From the NCBI GenBank assembly GCA_900553845.1, contig USEW01000113.1:1-6039 (forward strand): DNA of 6,039 nucleotides, written 5' to 3'. A program made the translations under genes and the position numbers. This document shows positions 1 through 6,039 of the stretch, piece after piece. Each line of letters opens with the position of its first letter. Position 1 is the first letter of the stretch. The notes below the pieces were generated by a model. The model was not told the DNA's origin and did not search any database. It worked only from the letters and a program-made list of their open reading frames with translations. The DNA comes from an uncultured bacterium (GTDB taxonomy: Bacteria > Cyanobacteriota > Vampirovibrionia > Gastranaerophilales > Gastranaerophilaceae).

Positions 1-396
1 TGTATACAAAAAGAAGTTTTAGGAAAAGAAGATAAAGATTATATAAAAGAAATTTCGAAAAACTTGACAGAAAATGAAGATGCAATGCAGCAAGAGGGCA
101 ATGTAGGCTATGTTGCCAATTTACTTTCTGAATGTATACAAAAAGAAGTTTTAGGAAAAGAAGATAAAGATTATATAAAAGAAATTTTCAAAAACTTGAT
201 AGAAAATGAAGATGTATTTGAAAGCTGTTATAATGCAGCCCATACTGCTGATTTGATTGCTGAATGTGTAAACACAGAAATATTAACAAAAGATGATTTT
301 AAAGATAATAAAGATTTAATACATAAGATTGTACTAACATGTAAAGACTTTGACTCAAATAGTCGTAATATTTCATATTGTATAAACTTGTATAAA
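1..396 (+). repeat. Tandem in-frame units of 132 bp (44 codons), first two nearly identical in part
   Basis: Unit 1 is 1-132, unit 2 is 133-264, and a diverged unit 3 is 265-396. Bases 1-82 and 133-214 differ at only three positions (56, 57 and 68 against 188, 189 and 200). The remaining 50 bp of units 1 and 2 are much less alike. In protein, units 1 and 2 both open with CIQKEVLGKEDKDYIKEI. Unit 3 opens with CVNTEILTKDD and keeps the leading Cys, the Glu at position 5, the Leu at position 7 and the acidic stretch. Each unit ends in a helical segment of the type LLSE, LIAE or NLYK just before the next Cys position. The period is exactly 44 codons, so gain or loss of units keeps the frame. More units probably lie to the left of the window. 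The pattern suits a two-helix solenoid repeat, which is inference. Confidence 0.88.
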
Positions 397-3300
397 TCTT
401 TTGTAGAAAAAGGTATACCATTAGAAATTTTATCAGATGATTTAGGTAAATTAACTAAATTCCTTGTCAACCAATGCTATGCAAAAGTCAAAAATAATGA
501 TGATCTCAAATATGTTATTAAGTCGGATATGGAATATTTGTCTAATTGTGAATTGACTGAGGAGGCTATTGAAGCTCATATTGATACTATTACTGGGGAT
601 TCTATTCCAGAATTTAGATTACAAGCGTTCTCAGAATGCTTATCTGAATATCTTGATAAAGAGCCGTCAAATAAGAATATTGCCACAACTATGCTTAAAA
701 ATATACTTAATAAAGCCCCCTATAATTATGCACAAAGCCCAGTATGTAAAACGATATGTGATGCAATTATTAAAACCGGTAAGAAGTTTGGTGTAGAAAC
801 AATAATTGATAGTATAGAAAATGATGAGAAAACAGAAAATGGCAAAGCTGCAATAGTTTATTGTATTAAACAGGCATACTTTCAAGATAAAGAATATGAA
901 TCTTTAACTGAAGATAAGAAAAAAGAATTAAAAGATTTGTTGACTGATATAGACAAGATAGACAAAAAAGTTTTAAGTGGATATGATAGCATTAAAGAAT
1001 TTATGAGACTGGTTGATACCACACCAGCACCGGCTAAAGGTGATGATGTTGATGAAAAAAAGGCAAAAGACCAGAATGCTATGGAGCAATTGAAAGCATC
1101 AATAATAAAAAAATTATCTGAAATAATTGACTCCAAGACTAATGATACAGATCGTGAAGAACTTGAAGAACTTAGAGGTGTATTAACTGAGAATCAAAAT
1201 TATTTTATATTTAATGTCAATATACCTGACGATCTGAAAGACGAAGAACTTATTGATAATCTATTAACTTACATGAATAAAAAATGTGGAATATACGACA
1301 TGAGAAAAGAAACTATGTGCAAAAATTTCACTATGCTGTTAAAAGAATGTATTCAAAATAAACAGTGTTCAGAAAAATTTATTGCTTATTTCTTTAACGA
1401 AGTTTGTGAACATCCTGAGTGCTTAAAGAAAAATCAAATATGTGATGATTTATTTGAGGCATATAAAAATGCACAAGTGAATTATAACTATCGTAACATA
1501 GATTTTCTCAAAAAGTGTATGCAATACTACCCAGCGTCGGTAATGAAGAACATAGGTAGTAGTGAAATATATGACAAAAATAAGCAAGATCTTGTTGATA
1601 TATATAGACAAGAGGGTATTATAACTCAACAAAACATTGGAGCAACATTTAACAGATTGTCTGAGTTAGCTGAAATAGTTATTCGGAGGGAAAATTCAGA
1701 TGATACAATTATTGATATAATTCTTAATACAGTTAAAGAAAATTTTAGTAGTCTTGTTATTTCTAAAAATAAAAGTAGTATATTGGGTTTCTCTGATGTA
1801 GGCCTTGAGGCATTCAATCATAAGTGTGACAGCAAAAAAATAAATGGTTATACAGAAGAACAATTAAAACACTTCCGAAGATGGAAGTCTTTGAGTTCTG
1901 ATATTATCGCAAGAATTAATGCTTTAGATACCCAAACACCGGTCGAGTCTTCTTTGCCACATAATGTAGTTGGCGAAGAAAATGATGAAATGAATCGCTT
2001 GAAAGATAACATAAAAAATGCTTTACAAGAAGTATCAGATTCAAATATTGAGTATTTTCTGGAAAATTTTGACAGTATTGATACTTTAACTGGACAAGGT
2101 CAGTACGGTTTATCAGAAAGTATACAATTATATCAATATGTATGCGAAAAAAAACCAGAAATTGCCTGTGATTTATTTAATTACTTTGTTGAAAAAATAA
2201 AAGAATGCAAAGATACAAGCTTGGCTGATAAGTTGTTAGGCGAAGTGCTGTACTCATTGAGGTATGGAACTATAGACATAATACAAGGCTTCGAAAAAAC
2301 TATTATTTCTTTTCTTGATAACTTTGATAACTTTGAAAAAGATTTGAATAAAGCCGGAAAACCAAAACTTGAAGAAAAAACGGTAGAACTTTATATATTA
2401 GCAAGAGATAAGTACAGCTATAAAAATAAAGATCTTTTAAAATTATTACTGAAAAGCAATGCATCAGCAATAAAAAATTTCAGAAGTTTATATGATGAAA
2501 CAAATGAAGAAAAATTTGATAGTATATATGGTGAAGATGGTATTATAAAGGAACTTGTAGATATTTATAGTGAAGATGATGTTATAACTAAAGACAATGT
2601 CCCGTTCTTATTAAACTCGCTTAATGATGGTTTAAAAGGGTCATTAATTTCTGATAAAAAACCAAATAAAGCAGATATTTTACGCATAATTCTTGCTAAA
2701 GTTAAAGAAAATAGTAGTAGTCTTATTACTTCTAGCAATAAAGACGGTGTAAAGCAAGCTCTTACGAACATAAAAGACTTTCCCTATGAAAATGAAAAAA
2801 ATGTTATGAAAGAAATAACAGGTTTAGTTGAGGGTATTCTTAGTGACTTGGAAAATATTAATATTGGTGAGAAAATTCCACAAATACAACCAGAAGTTTC
2901 TGTCAACGTTCCTGTTCAACAGCCGGCTAAAGATGATGCAAGTCTTGAAGAATGTAAGGGTAATTTGTCAAAGGCATTGAAGGATTATAAAAAAGACAAA
3001 AATCCAGAAGCACAACAGAAAGTTATCAATGCGTTTTATGACTTAATTATTAATCATCCGGACTGTGATCTGAATGAATATGAAGATATAATTATAAGTT
3101 TAAGTAGTGCGCTCAATATTATTGCAAAGCTCGCCGAGATAAAATGTGATGATTCACAACAACAATATAATGCTATAATTACAATTTTACGTTTAATATC
3201 TAAATATAAAGGATGTGATGATGAAGAACAACTTAGTTCAATTGATGAAATAATTGGAAATTTATTTGAAACTAAATGGGCAGTACGTCATGATTTTCAG

Positions 3301-4101
3301 CTATTAGAATTAATAAATGAAAAAATAAAAGATATTCCTAATATCGATACTGATTATATTCACACTCTTTGTAAAGAGACTGCTGCGGTTCTTTATGAGC
3401 CGGACATTATAATCTATAGCAATGATCCTAAAGGTTGTGATGACAATTTTGTATTTAACCCACTAGAAAATGCTATTCAAGAGTTTAATTCTGATTCCCA
3501 AGAAATAGGATCACTTAAAGAATTGTTGTCTAAAGAAGGTTATGATATCAAAAGTAAAGATGCAGTTTTAGTGCTTAGACAACTTCGGGCGGTATTAGTA
3601 AATGATAAAAAAGTCACAGAAAACCCCGATTCAGCAAAAAAACTAATAAAATGTATTTTAGGTAAATACCTTATTGAGCCATCTATTATTGAAGAAGACA
3701 ATGTAGAAGAAGTGTTTAAGGAACTTCAGAAAAAAATATTGCCTTTATGTAATGAGTTAGATTTTGAAGATAGCACTAATATTAAATTAATGATAAATGT
3801 AGTAAATGTTTTAAAACAAATTTGTAGCACAATTGGTACAAGCGAAAGTAATATTATCTCATTTATAAAAAACTATGTAAATAATATTGACAAAAAATTA
3901 GGAGACCTTCAAGAATATGATGACACAATGTCCTTAGACGAGAAGGAAGAATTGAAACAAAGAATAGATTTATCAACTGAATCAAAAAAACTTTTAGACG
4001 CTATAGATAAATCTGATTTTACTAGCTTATGCGACTCGGACTACTTCGAGGACGACATCACGTCATTAATCGATGAAGGTTCTGACGACGAAGAAGAATA
4101 A
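1..4101 (+). CDS. Giant helical repeat protein of unknown function, 5'-truncated by the window edge
   Basis: This is an open frame of 1366 codons running from base 1 to a TAA at 4099-4101; the start lies outside the window. Reading in frame from base 1 gives CIQKEVLGKEDKDYI, the same peptide found again from base 133. The TTG at 64 falls inside a repeat unit and has no convincing Shine-Dalgarno before it, so I reject it as a start. I do not recognise a family. The visible protein is rich in Lys, Glu, Asp, Asn and Ile, with heptad-like hydrophobic spacing, scattered Cys, and no transmembrane segment. That fits an alpha-solenoid-like cytoplasmic or exported scaffold, but no signal peptide can be judged without the N-terminus. 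In order (visible residues): units of about 44 residues (1 to about 135), helical region, Pro linker (about 338-346), block A, Pro linker (about 643-653), block B, Pro linker (about 960-975), block C, acidic tail (about 1341-1366). The frame is intact over 4.1 kb, so it is under coding constraint. Expression of this end cannot be judged. Confidence 0.93.
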   Translation, partial: CIQKEVLGKEDKDYIKEISKNLTENEDAMQQEGNVGYVANLLSECIQKEVLGKEDKDYIKEIFKNLIENEDVFESCYNAAHTADLIAECVNTEILTKDDFKDNKDLIHKIVLTCKDFDSNSRNISYCINLYKSFVEKGIPLEILSDDLGKLTKFLVNQCYAKVKNNDDLKYVIKSDMEYLSNCELTEEAIEAHIDTITGDSIPEFRLQAFSECLSEYLDKEPSNKNIATTMLKNILNKAPYNYAQSPVCKTICDAIIKTGKKFGVETIIDSIENDEKTENGKAAIVYCIKQAYFQDKEYESLTEDKKKELKDLLTDIDKIDKKVLSGYDSIKEFMRLVDTTPAPAKGDDVDEKKAKDQNAMEQLKASIIKKLSEIIDSKTNDTDREELEELRGVLTENQNYFIFNVNIPDDLKDEELIDNLLTYMNKKCGIYDMRKETMCKNFTMLLKECIQNKQCSEKFIAYFFNEVCEHPECLKKNQICDDLFEAYKNAQVNYNYRNIDFLKKCMQYYPASVMKNIGSSEIYDKNKQDLVDIYRQEGIITQQNIGATFNRLSELAEIVIRRENSDDTIIDIILNTVKENFSSLVISKNKSSILGFSDVGLEAFNHKCDSKKINGYTEEQLKHFRRWKSLSSDIIARINALDTQTPVESSLPHNVVGEENDEMNRLKDNIKNALQEVSDSNIEYFLENFDSIDTLTGQGQYGLSESIQLYQYVCEKKPEIACDLFNYFVEKIKECKDTSLADKLLGEVLYSLRYGTIDIIQGFEKTIISFLDNFDNFEKDLNKAGKPKLEEKTVELYILARDKYSYKNKDLLKLLLKSNASAIKNFRSLYDETNEEKFDSIYGEDGIIKELVDIYSEDDVITKDNVPFLLNSLNDGLKGSLISDKKPNKADILRIILAKVKENSSSLITSSNKDGVKQALTNIKDFPYENEKNVMKEITGLVEGILSDLENINIGEKIPQIQPEVSVNVPVQQPAKDDASLEECKGNLSKALKDYKKDKNPEAQQKVINAFYDLIINHPDCDLNEYEDIIISLSSALNIIAKLAEIKCDDSQQQYNAIITILRLISKYKGCDDEEQLSSIDEIIGNLFETKWAVRHDFQLLELINEKIKDIPNIDTDYIHTLCKETAAVLYEPDIIIYSNDPKGCDDNFVFNPLENAIQEFNSDSQEIGSLKELLSKEGYDIKSKDAVLVLRQLRAVLVNDKKVTENPDSAKKLIKCILGKYLIEPSIIEEDNVEEVFKELQKKILPLCNELDFEDSTNIKLMINVVNVLKQICSTIGTSESNIISFIKNYVNNIDKKLGDLQEYDDTMSLDEKEELKQRIDLSTESKKLLDAIDKSDFTSLCDSDYFEDDITSLIDEGSDDEEE
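634..3750 (+). repeat. Diverged large repeat blocks of about 320 residues inside the giant protein
   Basis: Three blocks share the same order of landmarks. Each begins after a Pro-containing linker with a helix of the form xLKxxIxxxL: AMEQLKASIIKKL near 1078, EMNRLKDNIKNAL near 1987, SLEECKGNLSKAL near 2941. Each later carries a second landmark: DLVDIYRQEGIIT at 1588, ELVDIYSEDDVIT at 2551, ELLSKEGYDIKS at 3520. After this comes a segment ending in a pattern like IIxxVKENxSSLxxS (blocks A and B; weaker in C). The second landmark recurs at 321 and 323 codons. Blocks A and B still show recognisable DNA similarity there (around 1591-1770 and 2554-2740). A fourth, degenerate copy may begin with ECLSEYLDKE at 634, which is 318 codons before the block A landmark and is followed by NIATTMLKNIL and ICDAIIKTGKK. 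That copy is tentative. The blocks look like old internal duplications. Confidence 0.72.
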
Positions 4102-4137
4102 GTAACACTCTAATTAAATTGAAAGCTGCATATAGTA

Positions 4138-4167
4138 TTGATTGTTTGTCCTTTTTTGTTGTAAAAT
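4138..4167 (+). promoter_or_regulatory. Candidate sigma-70-type promoter for gatA
   Basis: TTGATT (4138-4143) matches four of six bases of the -35 consensus. TAAAAT (4162-4167) matches five of six of the -10 consensus. The spacer is 18 bp. Transcription would begin near 4174, giving a leader of about 30 bases before the gatA ATG. The region is A+T-rich, so chance matches are easy; the call rests on spacing and on its place directly before a housekeeping gene. Confidence 0.45.
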
Positions 4168-4200
4168 AAGTTTATCTTAAATAAATAACAGAAGGACAAA
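4145..4200 (+). repeat. 9-bp inverted repeat that covers the gatA Shine-Dalgarno
   Basis: TTTGTCCTT (4145-4153) is the exact reverse complement of AAGGACAAA (4192-4200), with 38 bases between. The right arm contains the AAGGA ribosome-binding sequence of gatA. Paired in RNA, it would hide that site. The left arm lies upstream of the start point expected from the promoter at 4138-4167, so pairing would be possible only in transcripts reading in from the giant gene. A chance match is also possible. Confidence 0.4.
4192..4196 (+). promoter_or_regulatory. Shine-Dalgarno of gatA
   Basis: AAGGA lies 10 bases before the ATG at 4207. The spacing is slightly long but workable. It supports this ATG, which also gives the N-terminal length usual for GatA. 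Confidence 0.65.
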
Positions 4201-4206
4201 GTATAA

Positions 4207-5670
4207 ATGGATGATATTTTAAAGAAAACAGCGCTTGAAACTGGTGAGATGATACAGAAAAAGGAAATTAAAGCCATTGAGGTTTTAAACGCGGTATATA
4301 AACGTATTGATGAAGTTGAATGTAAAATTGGGGCTTTTAACTCTCTTACACGCGATTATGCCTATAGTGTTGCAAAAGAGGTTGATAGAAAAGTTGAGAA
4401 TAATGAATCATTACCACCACTTGCCGGTGTTCCATTAGCTTTAAAAGATAATATAAATTTAATTGGCTCAAAAACAACTGCTTCTTCAAAAATACTTGAA
4501 AATTTTGTATCACCCTATGATGCAACAGTAACAAAAAAATTAAAACAAAATTATATTCCGGTCGTTGGAAAAACAAACCTGGACGAGTTTGCAATGGGTT
4601 CTTCAAATGAAAACAGCGCATTTAATAAAGTGCATAATCCCTGGAATTTAGACTATGTTCCCGGGGGTTCATCAGGCGGTTCAGCTGCTTCTGTTGCTTC
4701 ACTTACTTCATATATTGCGCTTGGTTCTGATACAGGCGGTTCAATTAGACTTCCAGCAAGTTTTTGCGGTGTATGCGGTATGAAACCTACTTATGGCAAA
4801 GTTTCACGATATGGACTTATTGCGTTTGCTTCATCTTTAGACCAAATAGGTCCTTTTGGAAGAAGTGTTAAAGACTTAGCTGCATCGTTAAATGTTATTC
4901 AAGGTTGTGATCCTTGCGATTCAACTTCTTTAAATGTTGAAAACGAAGACTATTTAAATAACATTGAAAATGATATAAAAGGACGTAAAATAGGTGTAGT
5001 TAAAGAACTTGTTGGTGATGGACTTTCAAGTGATGTTCAAAAAGCTATTCAAAATAGCATTGAGGTTTATAAAAAACTAGGCGCTCAAATTGTTGAAATA
5101 TCTTTACCTTTGCTCAAACATTCTATTGGTGTTTATTATATTTTGGCTACTGCTGAAGCAAGTTCAAACCTTGCAAGATTTGACGGGGTAAAATATGGAT
5201 TCCGTGCTAAGAATTGTGAAAATCTGCTTGAAATGTACACAAAAACCCGTGCAGAAGGTTTTGGTGATGAAGTTAAACGACGTATTATGCTTGGAACTTA
5301 TGCTTTAAGTTCTGGCTATTATGATGCATACTATAAAAAAGCGCAGCAGGTGAGAAGACTTATTGCTGACGATTTTAACCGCGCGTTTGAAAAAGTTGAT
5401 GTGCTTCTTTCAACAACTTCTCCAACAACTGCTTTTAAGTTGGGTGAAAAAGCCAATGACCCTTTAAGCATGTATTTGACCGACATCGCAACAATTGGTG
5501 CAAATCTTGCCGGAATTCCTGCGCTTTCAATACCTTGCGGATTCGATGCAAGTGGTCTTCCAATAGGACTACAGTTATCCTCGAAAGCACTTTCTGAAAG
5601 CTTATTGCTTAACACTGCTTATAATTTTGAAAGAGAGACAGAGTTTAGTAATCAATTTGCACAACTTTAA
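4207..5670 (+). CDS. gatA: Aspartyl/glutamyl-tRNA(Asn/Gln) amidotransferase subunit A
   Basis: This is the amidase subunit of the cytoplasmic GatCAB complex. It hydrolyses glutamine to ammonia, which passes to GatB to convert Glu-tRNA(Gln) to Gln-tRNA(Gln), and in many bacteria Asp-tRNA(Asn) to Asn-tRNA(Asn). The 487 residues are a normal full length. The amidase-signature Ser-cisSer-Lys triad is intact: Lys80 in ALKDN, Ser155 in VPGGSSGGSA and Ser179 in GSDTGGSIRLPASF. Other family landmarks are GKTNLDEFAMGSS (121-133), GMKPTYGKVSRYG, SSLDQIGPFGRS, DGVKYGFRA, and the C-terminal GFGDEVKRRIM, YYDAYYKKAQ and GLPIGLQL segments. The ATG start fits family length and has AAGGA upstream. It stands alone: gatC and gatB are not next to it here, so they must be elsewhere. 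It is preceded by its own likely promoter. Its 3' end overlaps the convergent small gene by 26 bp. CDPC near residue 234 replaces a more usual Y/D-rich loop sequence and is not catalytic. Confidence 0.97.
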   Translation: MDDILKKTALETGEMIQKKEIKAIEVLNAVYKRIDEVECKIGAFNSLTRDYAYSVAKEVDRKVENNESLPPLAGVPLALKDNINLIGSKTTASSKILENFVSPYDATVTKKLKQNYIPVVGKTNLDEFAMGSSNENSAFNKVHNPWNLDYVPGGSSGGSAASVASLTSYIALGSDTGGSIRLPASFCGVCGMKPTYGKVSRYGLIAFASSLDQIGPFGRSVKDLAASLNVIQGCDPCDSTSLNVENEDYLNNIENDIKGRKIGVVKELVGDGLSSDVQKAIQNSIEVYKKLGAQIVEISLPLLKHSIGVYYILATAEASSNLARFDGVKYGFRAKNCENLLEMYTKTRAEGFGDEVKRRIMLGTYALSSGYYDAYYKKAQQVRRLIADDFNRAFEKVDVLLSTTSPTTAFKLGEKANDPLSMYLTDIATIGANLAGIPALSIPCGFDASGLPIGLQLSSKALSESLLLNTAYNFERETEFSNQFAQL

Positions 5671-5944
5671 TATTCTTTAAAAGTCGACTATATGTAAATA
5701 AATTGTCAATATTCTCATTTGATTCATTATTATCCTCAATTGACTTGTCCCAATTAGTCAAATTCGATGATAATGAACTTTGAGGATATGGAAATTTTTT
5801 ATTTGTAATTTTTTCAGCTTGTTTTTCTTTTTGTTTATTTAAATCTTTTAATGAACAAGCATATCCGGTAACACAGGAAGCATATACACTTAATGAAGCA
5901 AATAGTATGAACATAAACATTAATAATACAATAAATATTTTCAC
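5645..5944 (-). CDS. Small predicted secreted protein of unknown function
   Basis: This is a 99-codon gene read leftwards from GTG (5944-5942) to TAA (5647-5645). The start is supported by AGGAA 8 bases upstream; the first internal ATG would cut into the hydrophobic stretch. The N-terminus is a typical Sec signal: MK, then a strongly hydrophobic run to about residue 20, then SVYA before SCVTGYAC, so signal peptidase I cleavage after Ala22 is likely. A lipobox reading (YASC) is possible but has Tyr where Leu is expected. The mature part is about 77 residues. It begins with two Cys spaced C-x5-C (residues 24 and 30), which could form a disulfide outside the cytoplasm. Next comes a Lys/Gln/Glu-rich stretch (about 33-50) and an Asn/Ser-rich tail. 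No family is recognised. It converges with gatA and overlaps its last 26 bp. The signal peptide plus Shine-Dalgarno make this more than a chance frame. Confidence 0.78.
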   Translation of the reverse strand: MKIFIVLLMFMFILFASLSVYASCVTGYACSLKDLNKQKEKQAEKITNKKFPYPQSSLSSNLTNWDKSIEDNNESNENIDNLFTYSRLLKNIKVVQIDY

Positions 5945-5952
5945 TTTTTTAA

Positions 5953-5957
5953 TTCCT
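5953..5957 (-). promoter_or_regulatory. Shine-Dalgarno deciding a GTG start
   Basis: On the minus strand, AGGAA lies 8 bases before the GTG at 5944. This is the main reason to accept GTG rather than a later in-frame ATG as the start of the small secreted protein. Confidence 0.65.
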
Positions 5958-6039
5958 ATATTTATTTAATCGTATTATTATTGTTAACTTATTTTTATTT
6001 TATTTAATTACACTTGATGCCTATTTTTATAAAAAAACA
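5958..6039 (-). other. Upstream region of the small secreted-protein gene
   Basis: This is very A+T-rich non-coding sequence reaching the right edge of the window. On the minus strand a TGTAAT (6013-6008) could serve as a -10 box, but the matching -35 position is only a T-run, so I do not call a promoter. A 12-bp palindrome of five T, A, T, five A (6024-6035) is present and is unremarkable at this composition. No RNA gene or terminator is seen. Confidence 0.5.

Larger units (their letters stand above)
4102..4206 (+). other. Intergenic region between the giant gene and gatA
   Basis: This 105-bp A+T-rich gap holds the gatA promoter candidate, its Shine-Dalgarno and an inverted repeat, each listed separately. 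I see no hairpin followed by a T-run that would make a convincing intrinsic terminator for the giant gene. The T-run at 4152-4157 has no G+C-rich stem directly before it, so read-through into gatA is possible. Confidence 0.6.

Noticed and set aside
64..66. TTG as the start codon of the giant gene
   Set aside because: The frame is open for 21 codons upstream to base 1, the codon lies inside a repeat unit whose second copy has TTG in the same place (196-198), and no Shine-Dalgarno precedes it.
1..396. CRISPR-like array at the left edge
   Set aside because: The repeats are in frame, 132 bp in period, coding and directly adjacent, without spacers of constant length.
569..796. Plus-strand 75-codon frame inside the giant gene
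   Set aside because: It overlaps the long frame completely in another phase and has no supporting signal; a shadow.
228..2771. Several antisense frames of 60-84 codons across the giant gene
   Set aside because: They have no Shine-Dalgarno support or sensible composition and lie wholly opposite a 4.1-kb repeat-coding frame; they are shadows of it.
4346..5615. Antisense frames of 91 and 94 codons opposite gatA
   Set aside because: They lie fully within a highly conserved gatA and reflect its codon pattern.
5671..5720. Bidirectional terminator between gatA and the convergent gene
   Set aside because: The genes overlap, and the only local palindrome (GTCGAC near 5683) has no adequate stem or T-run.
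5731..5788. 9-bp inverted repeat TATCCTCAA / TTGAGGATA with a 40-base gap
   Set aside because: It lies within the small secreted-protein gene, has a long loop and no T-run, so it is not a terminator; probably chance.
6008..6039. Promoter for the minus-strand small gene (TGTAAT as -10)
   Set aside because: The -35 position is only a T-run and the region is so A+T-rich that such matches are expected by chance.

Overview
The window is A+T-rich, gene-dense bacterial DNA with three protein genes. GatA is the only gene I can name. By memory its sequence resembles GatA of the cyanobacterial lineage: the run from residue 92 (ASSKILENF) and the DGVKYGFRA and KRRIMLGTYALSSGYYDAYY segments. Together with the low G+C, this suggests a non-photosynthetic relative such as a gut Melainabacterium (Vampirovibrionia/Gastranaerophilales). 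Many of these residues are also shared with Firmicutes GatA, so the placement is a moderate inference that needs a tree.

Layout. Positions 1-4101 (+) hold the 3' part of a very large gene. Its reading frame is open through base 1, so the true start lies left of the window; a TTG at 64 is not a credible start. The product is acidic, rich in Lys, Glu, Asn and Ile, and predicted to be almost all helical. It carries repeats at two scales: short units of about 44 residues at the left edge, two of them close to identical over 82 bp, and large blocks of about 320 residues, each opened by a Pro-containing linker. It ends in a strongly acidic tail whose codon use differs from most of the gene. I recognise no known family.

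Positions 4102-4206 are a short intergenic region with a plausible promoter and Shine-Dalgarno sequence for gatA, and an inverted repeat that covers that Shine-Dalgarno. Positions 4207-5670 (+) are a complete gatA, the amidase subunit of the tRNA-dependent amidotransferase, with its whole catalytic triad. Positions 5645-5944 (-) encode a small predicted secreted protein that converges on gatA and overlaps its 3' end by 26 bp. Positions 5945-6039 are the upstream region of that small gene.

How they work together: there is no evident pathway link. gatA is a housekeeping gene standing apart from gatB and gatC. The giant repeat protein is the unusual element. Its near-identical tandem units sit exactly at the left edge, which suggests that the window may begin where an assembly broke in a repeat array and that the real protein may be much longer than the 1366 residues visible here.
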